Source of the DNA: Microbulbifer donghaiensis
Lineage (GTDB): Bacteria; Pseudomonadota; Gammaproteobacteria; Pseudomonadales; Cellvibrionaceae
Assembly: GCF_900129095.1 (NCBI RefSeq)
Contig: NZ_FQVA01000002.1
Span: 310,001 to 374,000 of the forward strand
Length of the DNA: 64,000 bases
Direction of reading: 5' to 3'
Numbering within the stretch: position 1 is the first letter of the stretch; each line of letters begins with the position of its first letter. The position numbers and the translations under genes are program-made. Positions 7,595 through 16,597 of the stretch are shown here, piece after piece. The notes under the pieces are model-generated. The model was not told where the DNA came from. It made no database searches and worked only from the letters and a program-made list of their open reading frames with translations.

Positions 7595-9769
7595 CTAAAA
7601 ACGATAGTTCAGGTTCACACCGCCTACGGTATCTTCCGGACGCACCAGGATATTGCCGGACAGCTGCAGTTTCTCGGTGATATTGAGCCCCACCAGCGCG
7701 CCGACGCCATTCTGGAAGAACCCGGCGTTCTGGCTGTCGTAGGCCGCCAGGTAGGCGCTGTTGCCGGGGATGGACTTGACCCCGATGCCCACTTTGGCGA
7801 CGTCGTCACCGCCGTTGTGCTCCAGCCAGACTTCGCCGAACCAGCGCCAGTCGGCTTTCTCCGGTCCGTTGTAAAAGAACCCGGCGCGCAATCTATAGTA
7901 CTCGCGGTCCTGGTGGCGCACGGCCAGGCCCAGCGGATCCACCGCCACTCCCCGGATGCCGATATAGGTCGGCTGCCGCCGGGTGTCTTCCCGAAAGCTG
8001 TCCACATCGACCTGGGTCCAGGCCGCAGAGATAAAAGGCCCGGCCTGGCACGGCAGCGCGGGTGCGGTGTCGTAGCCGGCGCGGGCAAATAAACTGACGG
8101 CATCGCCATCGGTGTCCGCATCGATCCTGGTACTGAACGTACTGCCGAGGCGGATACGGCGATCGACATCGTAGTAATCTGTACCGCTGAAGGTTACGCC
8201 GCCGTCGACAAAAAACCGCTCGTTATCCCAGCGCGCGAGCCCGGACAGGTTGAAAGAGCGCGCCTTCAGTGACAAGTCTCGCGGCGTGTAATAACTGTTG
8301 CCGAAGGAAATGGCCAGCGCCCACTCAAAGCTGTCGGTGGCGGCAAAGCTCATGCCGAGCAGGCCATCCCAGCCCAGATCCTCCTCGCTGGGGGCAGGCC
8401 CCTGACCGAGTTCGGTCGTGGCCAGCGTGCCACCGAAAAACACCGTGGTAGTCGGGTCGCGGAAACGCTGGGCCACCAGGTGATGATCGATATTCGTCTG
8501 GTGCAGGCGCGTATTCTGGTACCCCAGATCCGGCAGCATCGCAAAACCTACCGGCGCACTCAGCACCGAAAAATAGTAATCACCCAGGGCTTTCTGCGCC
8601 GCCACTGTCGGGTGGATACCGTCATTGAAAATTAGCTGGTTGGCATTAGGCGCGCTGCCGGTTTCGCTGTAGATCGGATTCGGATTGGCACAGCCGCCGG
8701 CGGCGTAACAGGTGGCGGACTGATTGATGTTGGCGAAACCGAACCGCGCCGGCTGATCGAGCGCCAGCTGCAGGATGCCCGCGGTGTCCAATATCAGCAC
8801 ATTGCCGACACGATTCAGATCTATACGCAGCCGGTTGTTGAACTGCACCGTGCCGGCATTGGCTGCGTTGACTGCCGCGGCGCCAAGATCGTTTAACCGC
8901 GGCGTATCACCGATCCATGGCACATTGGAAACCACCACATAGCGCGCGCCCGCCCGGCGCAACTCGCTCGCGGCGGTAACGAGAAAATTGACTGAACGCC
9001 GCACACGTTCGGGCGAGAGGGTGCCGCCGACAACACCGGCAAGGATGTCGTTACCGCCACCGTTGAGATAGTAGAGCGTGTTTCTCGCGACACCGTTCTG
9101 CGGCAGGTAGCCCTGGCCGGTGGCGAAGGGCACCCCAGTGAGAGTGATATTGTTGTTTGGATCGTCCACCAGTGCCTGTAGTGCCGCCGGATTGCCGAAG
9201 GCCGCCACCGCCTCCGCCACTTCTGCCGGCGACAGGTAGGGGCTCTCTCCGGCGGCCGGGTCGCAGACCCCATCGCTGCCGCAGCGGCTGGAATCGGGGA
9301 GAATCGTCGTCAGCGGGTTGTGATCGGCCACAGTGGTATTCGGAAAGAGCTGGCGAAAACGCTGCGGTCCGACCAGGTCCAACAATACGTCTGCGGTGCG
9401 ATTGCCGCCTACCGCCCAGTCGTTGCCGTTGGCCAGTACCGAGCCGGCGACCTGCTGAAACTGCTGTTCCGGCGTGCCCGGAGCCGGTGCGCAGGGAATG
9501 GCACCACCGAATGCCGGCCCCAGCCCCGAACAAGACGGTGTCAGCGGTGCCAGCCCGAGGTCCTGCGCGAGAAAGCTGACCGAAGGCTGCTTCGGTAAAA
9601 TACCGTCGGGATCACTGCTGGTAAAAATGCCCGCATTGCCGGCGTCCGACAGGCTGTCGCCGAACACGACGATATTGCGATAGAGCAGCGTGCTGTCATC
9701 ATCGGCAAGTGCGGTGACGGCAACAGCGAAAGCCGTTGCCGCGCAAATTGATTTGACGGTGAACCCCAT
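7595..9769 (-). CDS. GDSL/SGNH esterase autotransporter
   Basis: The 724-residue protein starts with a signal peptide, then a GDSL hydrolase passenger: block I is VVFGDSLSDAGN, the block III asparagine is in LNGGGNDI, and the catalytic Asp/His are in NDGIHPTVAAQK near residue 390. The last about 270 residues form an autotransporter beta barrel ending in NLNYRF with the terminal aromatic residue recognised by the BAM machinery. It resembles EstA-type surface lipases/esterases. ATG at 9769 is preferred because GGAG lies six bases upstream; an in-frame ATG at 9781 is possible. It is transcribed leftward alone, 118 bases after the photolyase gene. Confidence 0.88.
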   Translation of the reverse strand: MGFTVKSICAATAFAVAVTALADDDSTLLYRNIVVFGDSLSDAGNAGIFTSSDPDGILPKQPSVSFLAQDLGLAPLTPSCSGLGPAFGGAIPCAPAPGTPEQQFQQVAGSVLANGNDWAVGGNRTADVLLDLVGPQRFRQLFPNTTVADHNPLTTILPDSSRCGSDGVCDPAAGESPYLSPAEVAEAVAAFGNPAALQALVDDPNNNITLTGVPFATGQGYLPQNGVARNTLYYLNGGGNDILAGVVGGTLSPERVRRSVNFLVTAASELRRAGARYVVVSNVPWIGDTPRLNDLGAAAVNAANAGTVQFNNRLRIDLNRVGNVLILDTAGILQLALDQPARFGFANINQSATCYAAGGCANPNPIYSETGSAPNANQLIFNDGIHPTVAAQKALGDYYFSVLSAPVGFAMLPDLGYQNTRLHQTNIDHHLVAQRFRDPTTTVFFGGTLATTELGQGPAPSEEDLGWDGLLGMSFAATDSFEWALAISFGNSYYTPRDLSLKARSFNLSGLARWDNERFFVDGGVTFSGTDYYDVDRRIRLGSTFSTRIDADTDGDAVSLFARAGYDTAPALPCQAGPFISAAWTQVDVDSFREDTRRQPTYIGIRGVAVDPLGLAVRHQDREYYRLRAGFFYNGPEKADWRWFGEVWLEHNGGDDVAKVGIGVKSIPGNSAYLAAYDSQNAGFFQNGVGALVGLNITEKLQLSGNILVRPEDTVGGVNLNYRF

Positions 9770-9887
9770 TGCGCACTCCATTGCGTACTCGTCAGATCGC
9801 GATGGGGCAAGTATAGCCACGCAGCTTCTTACCACGCAGATCCTCACCACGTGGCTGCGAGAGACTGCTAGCGGCGATGATCCCGCT

Positions 9888-11351
9888 TCATTTCAAAGCG
9901 GCAAAAACTTCTATCGCGTGTTTGCGACTCTGCCCGACATCGCAGATGGGAGGCGGGTAGTTCTGCGACGGCGGCGGACAGTGAATCTCGTCATCGCCGA
10001 GTTCACGCAGCTCCGGCACGAAGTCGCGAATAAATTCACCGTGACGATCGAATTTTTTCGACTGACTGTAGGGATTGAACACGCGGAAATAGGGCGCGGC
10101 GTCAGTGCCGGTGGATGCGGCCCACTGCCAGCCGCCGTTGTTAGCGGCAAAGTCCGCGTCCAGCAGGTGCTGCATGAAATAACGCTCGCCCCAGCGCCAG
10201 TCGATGAGCAGGTTCTTGCTCAGGAAAGAAGCCACCACCATACGCAGGCGGTTGTGCATCCAGCCGGTCTGGTTCAACTGGCGCATGGCGGCATCCACGA
10301 TCGGCACGCCGGTTTTCCCGTCGCACCAGTGCCGGAACTTGTCCTGATCGTAGGACCAGGGCACCTTATCGGTTTCCGGTTTAAACGGTTTGTGCTTGCT
10401 CAGCTGCGGAAACGCGACCAGCAGATGGGTGTAGAACTCTCGCCAGATCAGCTCGCTCAGCCAGCAGCTGATACCGTCACTGCCACCGGCCCACTGGCCG
10501 TTGTTCAGTGTCAGCGCCATATGCGCGCACTGGCGAATCGAAATGGCGCCGCAATTCAGGTAGGGAGACAGGCGCGAGGTGGCATCGATGGCTGGATAAT
10601 CGCGCTCATCCTCGTAGCCGTCGATGTCCTCGCGAAATTCCCGCAGACGCTTGGCCGCGGCTTTTTCGCCCGGCTTCCAGCCCAGCAGTTCCCCTTTTTT
10701 TTCCGGCACCGCGTGGTAGCCCGGCAATTGCGCGGGAATAGTCTGCACCAGGTTGTGTTCGCCCCGCACTTCGATCCAGCTGGGCCAGTTGTCGTCTTCC
10801 TCCATTGTGCGCGGCTGAGGCAGGGGCGCAAAATCCGTGCCGCCACACTGCTCGATAAAGGTGTGCTTGAACGGGGTGAATACTTTGTAAGCGTCACCGC
10901 TGCCGGTTTTTACTGCGCCCGGGGGCAGCAGGGTGCGATCGGTACAGTACTCTATCGGCACATCGATTTTTTTCAGCGCCTCGCGCACGTCGCTGTCGCG
11001 ACGCCGCTCATTGAGCGGATACTCGGCGTTGGCAAACAGCGCATCGATCTTCAGTTTCTGCGCAATCTGCACCATCGCGCGCGGCACCTGCGCGAACTTC
11101 TGCAATTCGAGGAAGTAGAGAGGGATATGGCGTTCGGCGAGGCTCTGCTGCAGCTCGCGCAGGCAGGCCAGCCGAAAGGACACCACCGGATCGCCTTCGT
11201 CGTGACTGCGCCAGGTCTGAGGACAAGCGATAAAGATTGCCGCCACCTGCGCGCAACTCCTGGCCGCGTGATAAAGCGCAGTATTGTCCTGTATCCGCAA
11301 GTCGTTACGCAGCCATACCAGTCCGCGCTGAAAAGCAAAACGACTGCTCAT
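9888..11351 (-). CDS. phrB: Deoxyribodipyrimidine photolyase (class I CPD type)
   Basis: The 487-residue protein has the N-terminal alpha/beta antenna domain (GLVWLRNDLRIQDNTAL) and the C-terminal FAD domain with the photolyase signatures TSRLSPYLNCGAIS, LIWREFYTHLL, TGWMHNRLRMV and WQWAASTGTDAAPYFRVFNP. It repairs cyclobutane pyrimidine dimers using blue light. Its length matches E. coli PhrB. The start ATG overlaps the stop of the upstream MerR gene (ATGA at 11348-11351), so it is translationally coupled to a CarH/LitR-like regulator, which fits light- or stress-linked control. Confidence 0.93.
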   Translation of the reverse strand: MSSRFAFQRGLVWLRNDLRIQDNTALYHAARSCAQVAAIFIACPQTWRSHDEGDPVVSFRLACLRELQQSLAERHIPLYFLELQKFAQVPRAMVQIAQKLKIDALFANAEYPLNERRRDSDVREALKKIDVPIEYCTDRTLLPPGAVKTGSGDAYKVFTPFKHTFIEQCGGTDFAPLPQPRTMEEDDNWPSWIEVRGEHNLVQTIPAQLPGYHAVPEKKGELLGWKPGEKAAAKRLREFREDIDGYEDERDYPAIDATSRLSPYLNCGAISIRQCAHMALTLNNGQWAGGSDGISCWLSELIWREFYTHLLVAFPQLSKHKPFKPETDKVPWSYDQDKFRHWCDGKTGVPIVDAAMRQLNQTGWMHNRLRMVVASFLSKNLLIDWRWGERYFMQHLLDADFAANNGGWQWAASTGTDAAPYFRVFNPYSQSKKFDRHGEFIRDFVPELRELGDDEIHCPPPSQNYPPPICDVGQSRKHAIEVFAALK

Positions 11352-12292
11352 TGCAATTGCTCCCGCAATTCTCGCAGCGCCAGCGCTGTCTCCGCGGGCA
11401 GCCGCCGGCAGTGCCGCCGCTCGATCAGTTTGTCGTGATCGCGACGCTGCAGATTGACGAATCCGCCCGCGAGCCACAGCGGTGATTTCAGGCTGCGCAG
11501 CGCCCGCTCCAGGCCGGTACCGAGTACGGCCATTGGCAGCGCATTGTGGCTATAGCAGATAACGCCGTCCGCTTTGAGCTTGTCCTCGGCGAAGGCGAGC
11601 TCACCCAGCTCCGCATCGGGCCCCAGGTTGATCACCTCGAGACCGGCGGCGATCAACACCGCGCAGAACAGCAGCGCAAACGCCTGCTGATCAGCGCCGG
11701 AAAAACCAACCAGCAGCAGTTTGTGTGGCCTGGTGCCACCGCGACGCAGGTTCTTGCGGCTGGCGCTGACGATCAGCGTCAGCTGTTCGATCAGCAGCTG
11801 CCAGAAAAAAGCCTGGGTGACACTGCAGCCAAAACGCCCCTGGCTGCTGAGAACCTTGTGTAGCGGTACCAGCCATCGATCCAACAACAGCGGCAACGGG
11901 TAACTGGACAGCAGTTGCTCCAGTTGCCGTTGCAGTTGTGGTGCCGAGAAATTGTCGATGGCCGCTGCGGTTTCCTGCACCAAACGGCTCCAACTGTCCG
12001 CGGGCTCGCCATTCACCAGCGCTTCACTTGCGGCCACGCCTTTTTCGCGCCCGTCTTGCAGCAGTGGGCGCACCTGGCCAATCGCCACGCCGCGGGCCAG
12101 CCAGGTCAGGATTTCCTCGATTCGCTGTACGTCCAGCTCACTGTACAGACGGTGTCCCTTGCCGGTGCGCGCGGGCACCAACAGGCCGTAGCGGCGCTCC
12201 CAGGCGCGCAGGGTTACCGGATTGACGCCGGTGCGCTCGGCCACTTCGCGGATCGGCAGCAGTGTGTCCGGTTGCAGTTCTGTATTTGCCAT
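11348..12292 (-). CDS. MerR-family regulator, CarH/LitR-like with degenerate B12-binding half
   Basis: The 314-residue protein has an N-terminal MerR helix-turn-helix (LPIREVAERTGVNPVTLRAW, then ERRYGLLVPARTGKGHRLY) and a C-terminal half folded like the cobalamin-binding module of CarH/LitR photoreceptors: a helical bundle, then a Rossmann stretch (KLLLVGFSGADQQAFALLF). The cobalamin-ligating histidine motif DxHxxG is not present in that stretch (SGADQQ takes its place), and I see no Glu-His pair in the helical part, so B12 binding is doubtful. ATG at 12292 lies 10 bases after the upstream gene; GTG at 12316 would overlap it. It sits in an operon with a YbgA-like protein and a photolyase. Confidence 0.82.
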   Translation of the reverse strand: MANTELQPDTLLPIREVAERTGVNPVTLRAWERRYGLLVPARTGKGHRLYSELDVQRIEEILTWLARGVAIGQVRPLLQDGREKGVAASEALVNGEPADSWSRLVQETAAAIDNFSAPQLQRQLEQLLSSYPLPLLLDRWLVPLHKVLSSQGRFGCSVTQAFFWQLLIEQLTLIVSASRKNLRRGGTRPHKLLLVGFSGADQQAFALLFCAVLIAAGLEVINLGPDAELGELAFAEDKLKADGVICYSHNALPMAVLGTGLERALRSLKSPLWLAGGFVNLQRRDHDKLIERRHCRRLPAETALALRELREQLQ

Positions 12293-12302
12293 CGACTCTG
12301 TC

Positions 12303-13265
12303 TCAGCGAAACTCACACAGCCCCATTTCCGCCGGCTCCGCGGCGAGCAGTACCTGGCTGTGAATAAAGTGGTGCGGGCTGCGGGGCAGGTAGTGCCGCA
12401 GCATGGTCAGTGCCGCGGACAGGGGTTTTAGCCCCAGGCGATAGTCTTCGATCAGCTGCGCCAGCTCACTTCTCTCCTCATTGCTTAGAAAGGCTTTCAG
12501 GTGGCCCTGAATGTGCATCAGCGCATTGGTTCGCTCCTTGCGACTGGCCGGGTGGGCGAGAATTTCCATGATCCTGCCGCGCACCTCATAGGCAAACTGC
12601 TGCGGTTCCATGGCGCGCGTATTGGCCGCGAATTGCCCCAGCTCGCGGGTCATCTGCTGGTGGTGCGCCATCAGCAGGTACTTGTAGGCGGTATAGAACT
12701 CGATCACCCGCGCGGGCCGCGGGTCCGGCGCCACATAGCGGTGCCAGGCATCGTAGGCGAAGACGCGGGTGAGGAAGTTTTCGCGGATGTCGCTGGCATT
12801 CAGTCGCCCCACTTCTTCCAGCGGCAGATGCGGAAAGCGCTCGCGCAGGCGCGCGGCAAAGAGGCCGGCTCCGTGCCCCAGGGCATCCGGACCGTCAGCC
12901 TTGAAATGCGGTGTGGTGCGCAATCCGCAACTGGGTGACTTCTGCATCAGGATAAAGCCGCGCAGGTGCTGCACTTCCGGTGCAATACGATCCGCGTATT
13001 CCTCTAATGCATCGGTAACATCCAGGGTTCCATCATCGCGACCCACCGCGCGCAGGCGGTCGCTCACTATCAGGTGAATCGGCGGCCGCGGCACGCCCAG
13101 ACCGATCGCGACCTCCGGGCAATAGGGGTGCAATTCGAAGCATTGGGCCAGGAGCTGGGTACATACCTTGCTGTGCTTGTGGCCGCCGTTAAACCGCACC
13201 GGGTCGCCGACGGCACACTGGCTGATACCCACCGGAATCTTCTGTGTCCGCAGTTGGATGTTCAT
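12303..13265 (-). CDS. YbgA-like protein with DUF523 and DUF1722 domains
   Basis: The 320-residue protein joins a DUF523 domain (residues about 8-150, with cysteine motifs GISQCAVGDPVRFNGGHK and MQKSPSCGL) to a C-terminal DUF1722 domain (about 190-305; YTAYKYLLMAHHQQ). The family is commonly encoded next to photolyase and MerR genes in gammaproteobacteria, as here, but its biochemical role is unknown; the conserved cysteines hint at metal or Fe-S binding. I chose ATG at 13265, which starts at MNIQLRTQKIPVGIS. It is the first gene of the leftward operon behind the promoter at 13299-13327. Confidence 0.82.
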   Translation of the reverse strand: MNIQLRTQKIPVGISQCAVGDPVRFNGGHKHSKVCTQLLAQCFELHPYCPEVAIGLGVPRPPIHLIVSDRLRAVGRDDGTLDVTDALEEYADRIAPEVQHLRGFILMQKSPSCGLRTTPHFKADGPDALGHGAGLFAARLRERFPHLPLEEVGRLNASDIRENFLTRVFAYDAWHRYVAPDPRPARVIEFYTAYKYLLMAHHQQMTRELGQFAANTRAMEPQQFAYEVRGRIMEILAHPASRKERTNALMHIQGHLKAFLSNEERSELAQLIEDYRLGLKPLSAALTMLRHYLPRSPHHFIHSQVLLAAEPAEMGLCEFR

Positions 13266-13268
13266 GAA

Positions 13269-13346
13269 AGTTGTACACGCACGCCAATTTGTACAACTTT
13301 TATAGCGTGGCACATCAACTTATACAATATTTTTTCCTGTACAACC
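13269..13346. promoter_or_regulatory. Four TGTACA-type operator repeats
   Basis: TGTACA-like sites are centred near 13274, 13292, 13323 (TATACA) and 13340, each continuing as TTGTACA or TGTACAA; spacing is 18, 31 and 17 bases. They overlap the -35 box, the predicted start and the leader of the leftward operon. This is the pattern expected for a repressor such as the operon's own MerR protein; the assignment is inference. Confidence 0.6.
13299..13327 (-). promoter_or_regulatory. Sigma70-type promoter of the YbgA-MerR-phrB operon
   Basis: On the minus strand TTGTAT (13322-13327) and TATAAA (13299-13304) are separated by exactly 17 bases, giving a start near 13292 and a leader of about 27 bases before the ATG at 13265. 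Confidence 0.7.
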
Positions 13347-13439
13347 TGGTGACCACAGGCCCCTGAGCCCCGCACCGCTTGCGCAAACAGGTGCCGCAGC
13401 TACAATGCCAAACCCTCCCGAGAGCTATGGTTTTGGCCC

Positions 13440-16400
13440 ATGATTCCAGCACTGCGCGAAGTCGACGAGGTACAGGCGCTTTACCTTCAGTATCTACAGG
13501 CATTGTCTGACGCTGGTTTTCGCGGCGATATCAGCCCCAGTTATGCCAGCCGCACCGTGCTGGCCACCGACAACTCCATCTATCAGGTGCTGCCCCAGGC
13601 GGTGGTCTACCCCCGCGACGTGCGCGACCTGCAACTGCTGGCAGAGCTGGCCGACCGCGACGATTTCCACCAGATAGTGCTGTCACCACGCGGCGGCGGC
13701 ACCGGCACCAACGGCCAGTCCCTGACCGACGGCCTGGTGGTGGATATCTCCCGCCACATGAACCGTATTCTCGAGATCAATGCGGAACAGCGCTGGGTGC
13801 GCGTGCAGGCGGGCGTGGTCAAAGACCAGTTGAACGCTGCCCTCAGGCCCCACGGCCTGTTCTTCGCGCCGGAACTCTCCACCAGCAACCGCGCCACCAT
13901 CGGCGGCATGATCAATACCGATGCCTCCGGCCAGGGCTCCTGCGTCTACGGCAAGACCCGCGACCACGTGCTGGAACTCTCCACCGTATTGCTGGGGGGG
14001 GAACTGTGGCAGTCGGCGCCGATCGATGATGCGCAGCTGCACGAGATCAGTCGCCGCGACGGCCGTGTCGGCAAGGTCCACCGCACCTGTGACGATATCG
14101 CGCGGGACAAGGCCGGGCTGATCGAACAGAAATTCCCCAAACTGAACCGCTGCCTGACTGGCTACGACCTCGCCCACCTGCGCACGGCCACAGGCGACGA
14201 CAGCAGCTTCAATCTGAACAGCGTGCTGTGCGGTTCCGAAGGCACCCTCGGCTTTATTGCCGAGGCCAAGCTGAACCTGCTGCCGATTCCGCAATGTGTG
14301 GCGCTGGTCAACCTGAAATACGACCAGTTCCAGGACGCGCTGCGCGACGCCAATGACCTGATGCGGGCCGGCCCCATGTCCATCGAGACCGTGGACAGCA
14401 AGGTTCTGCAGCTGGCGATGGAGGATATCGTCTGGCACAGCGTCAGCGAGTTCTTCCCGGCTGAACCTTCCACCGGAGTACAACAGCGCCCGGTCAAGGG
14501 CATCAACCTGGTGGAGTACACCGCCGAAACGGAGGAAGAGCTGGATCGGGCGCTGGAAAAATTCACCGATCATGTCAAGGCCGCGATCGGCCAGTCGGGC
14601 AAGAGCTTCGGCTATTCCATCGCCCGCGGCCACGCCGAGGTGAACCGTATCTGGGCCATGCGCAAGCGCGCGGTCGGTTTGCTCGGCAATGTACAGGGCG
14701 AGAAGCGCCCGATTCCGTTCGTCGAGGACACCGCGGTACCGCCGGAGAACCTGGCGGACTTTATCGCCGAATTCCGCGCCGTGCTCGATGAAGCCGGCCT
14801 CAGCTACGGCATGTTCGGCCACGTGGACGCCGGCGTACTGCACGTGCGCCCGGCCATCGACATGAAGGATCCCGAGCAGGCGGCACAGATACGGCCGATC
14901 ACCGACAAGGTCGTCAAGCTGACGCAGAAATACAAGGGCCTGCTGTGGGGCGAACACGGCAAGGGCGTCAGGTCCGAGTATGCGCCGGAGTTCTTCGGCG
15001 AACTCTACCCGGAGCTGCAGAAGATCAAGGCCGCCTTCGATCCGCGCAACCAGCTGAACCCGGGCAAGATTGCCACCCCCAGTCGCGCCTCCGGCCTGCT
15101 GAAAATCGACGAGGTCACGACCCGCGGCGAACTGGACCGGCAAATCCCGGTGCAGGTCTGGGACGGTTACAGCGAGGGGGTGCACTGCAATGGCAACGGC
15201 GCCTGCTTCAACTGGAATCCGGACGACGCCATGTGCCCGTCCTACAAGGCCACCCGCGAGCGCATCCACTCGCCCAAGGGCCGCGCCTCGCTGATGCGCG
15301 AGTGGCTGCGGCTGCTGAGCCAGCGCGATGTGGATGCCGTGGAAGTCGCGCGCAAGGTGCGCGAACAGTCTTTCTTTGTGGGGCTGCCCGGGCGAATCAA
15401 GAACTCCCTGGCCCGGGCCCGCGGCGAATACGACTTCAACCACGAAGTGAACGAGGCCATGCAGGGCTGCCTCGGCTGCAAATCCTGTGTCGGCCAGTGC
15501 CCGGTGAAGGTGGATGTACCGGAGTTCCGCAGCAAGTTTCTCGAGCTCTATTACAGCCGCTACCTGCGGCCGCTGAAGGACTACTTCGTCGGCGGCCTGG
15601 AATTTCTGGTACCGCACCTGGCGAAATTGCCGCAGCTGTACAATTTCCCCTTGGGCCTCAAGCCGGTGCAATGGCTGCTGGAGCGCGGCCTGGGCCTGGC
15701 GGACAGCCCATTGATGGCGGAGAAAACCCTGCGCGAGACCATGGACGAGCTGGGCGTCCCTCTTGCCAGTTCTGCCAGGCTCGACGCACTCGGCCCGGCA
15801 CAGCGCGACCGTGCGGTGATCATTGTCCAGGACGCTTTCACCAGTTACTTCGATGCCGGGGTGGTCAGCGACGTGTTGCGGCTGCTGAAACAGCTGGACT
15901 TTGTACCCCTGGTCGCTCCATTTCGCGCCAATGGCAAGCCACTGCACGTACACGGTTTCCTGCGCCAATTCCGCCGCGTGGCAGAAGTTAACAGCCAGAT
16001 GCTGAACGAGTTGGCCGCAAGCGGTGTACCGCTGGTCGGCGTGGATCCCTCGATGACCCTGACCTACCGCGCCGAATACCGGAAACTGCTGGGCGAAGGT
16101 GCGCCCCAGGTTCAGCTGTTGCAGGAGTGGCTGGCGACACAGCGGCAGCACCTCGAACAACAGCGCCCACGGGTGCGCCCCGGGAGTTTCCGCCTGCTGC
16201 CGCACTGCAGTGAGCAGACCAACGCGACTGCCTCCCTGCGGGATTGGCAGAGTATCTTTGCCGCACTGGGCCTGGAACTGCAGACCGAGAGCCTCGGCTG
16301 CTGCGGTATGGCCGGTACCTACGGCCACGAGACCGCCAACAAAGAGACCTCCCGAGTGATCTTCCAGCAATCGTGGGCGCCGCGACTGTCGCAGAACGGC

Positions 16401-16520
16401 ACCAGTGATGGAGACCAGCTGCTCGCCAGCGGCTATTCCTGCCGCTGCCAGAGCAAGCGCTTCGCGGGTGTGTCTTTGCGCCATCCATTGCAAGGAATGC
16501 TGGCGCAGTTGGAAAAATAA
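13440..16520 (+). CDS. ydiJ: FAD-binding and Fe-S oxidoreductase, YdiJ-like (D-2-hydroxyglutarate dehydrogenase type)
   Basis: The 1026-residue protein has three parts: an N-terminal FAD-binding PCMH domain (PRGGGTGTNGQSLTDGLVVD near residue 83), a FAD-linked oxidase C-terminal domain to about 560, and a Fe-S half with CLGCKSCVGQCP near residue 677 and a CCG-type motif CCGMAGTYGHE near 954. Length and order match E. coli YdiJ (about 1018 residues), reported as a D-2-hydroxyglutarate dehydrogenase that feeds electrons from serine synthesis by-products into respiration. It is probably a cytoplasmic, membrane-associated enzyme. It is divergent from the photolyase operon. Confidence 0.88.
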   Translation: MIPALREVDEVQALYLQYLQALSDAGFRGDISPSYASRTVLATDNSIYQVLPQAVVYPRDVRDLQLLAELADRDDFHQIVLSPRGGGTGTNGQSLTDGLVVDISRHMNRILEINAEQRWVRVQAGVVKDQLNAALRPHGLFFAPELSTSNRATIGGMINTDASGQGSCVYGKTRDHVLELSTVLLGGELWQSAPIDDAQLHEISRRDGRVGKVHRTCDDIARDKAGLIEQKFPKLNRCLTGYDLAHLRTATGDDSSFNLNSVLCGSEGTLGFIAEAKLNLLPIPQCVALVNLKYDQFQDALRDANDLMRAGPMSIETVDSKVLQLAMEDIVWHSVSEFFPAEPSTGVQQRPVKGINLVEYTAETEEELDRALEKFTDHVKAAIGQSGKSFGYSIARGHAEVNRIWAMRKRAVGLLGNVQGEKRPIPFVEDTAVPPENLADFIAEFRAVLDEAGLSYGMFGHVDAGVLHVRPAIDMKDPEQAAQIRPITDKVVKLTQKYKGLLWGEHGKGVRSEYAPEFFGELYPELQKIKAAFDPRNQLNPGKIATPSRASGLLKIDEVTTRGELDRQIPVQVWDGYSEGVHCNGNGACFNWNPDDAMCPSYKATRERIHSPKGRASLMREWLRLLSQRDVDAVEVARKVREQSFFVGLPGRIKNSLARARGEYDFNHEVNEAMQGCLGCKSCVGQCPVKVDVPEFRSKFLELYYSRYLRPLKDYFVGGLEFLVPHLAKLPQLYNFPLGLKPVQWLLERGLGLADSPLMAEKTLRETMDELGVPLASSARLDALGPAQRDRAVIIVQDAFTSYFDAGVVSDVLRLLKQLDFVPLVAPFRANGKPLHVHGFLRQFRRVAEVNSQMLNELAASGVPLVGVDPSMTLTYRAEYRKLLGEGAPQVQLLQEWLATQRQHLEQQRPRVRPGSFRLLPHCSEQTNATASLRDWQSIFAALGLELQTESLGCCGMAGTYGHETANKETSRVIFQQSWAPRLSQNGTSDGDQLLASGYSCRCQSKRFAGVSLRHPLQGMLAQLEK

Positions 16521-16550
16521 GGGTTTACTGACAGGTAGACCCCAGACAAC

Positions 16551-16586
16551 GCGGAGCTGCCGCTCCGCAACGCAGGCAATGCCTGC
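16551..16586. repeat. Two adjacent small hairpins
   Basis: GCGGAGC-TGCC-GCTCCGC (16551-16568) and GCAGGC-AAT-GCCTGC (16572-16586) lie between the YdiJ stop and the next gene. There is no T tract. The second overlaps the leader just before the AGGA of the TPR gene and could affect its translation. Confidence 0.45.
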
Positions 16587-16597
16587 AGGAATGGCCG

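Noticed and set aside
9690-11438. 582-codon plus-strand frame across the esterase and photolyase genes
   Set aside because: It is antisense to two genes with unmistakable motifs.
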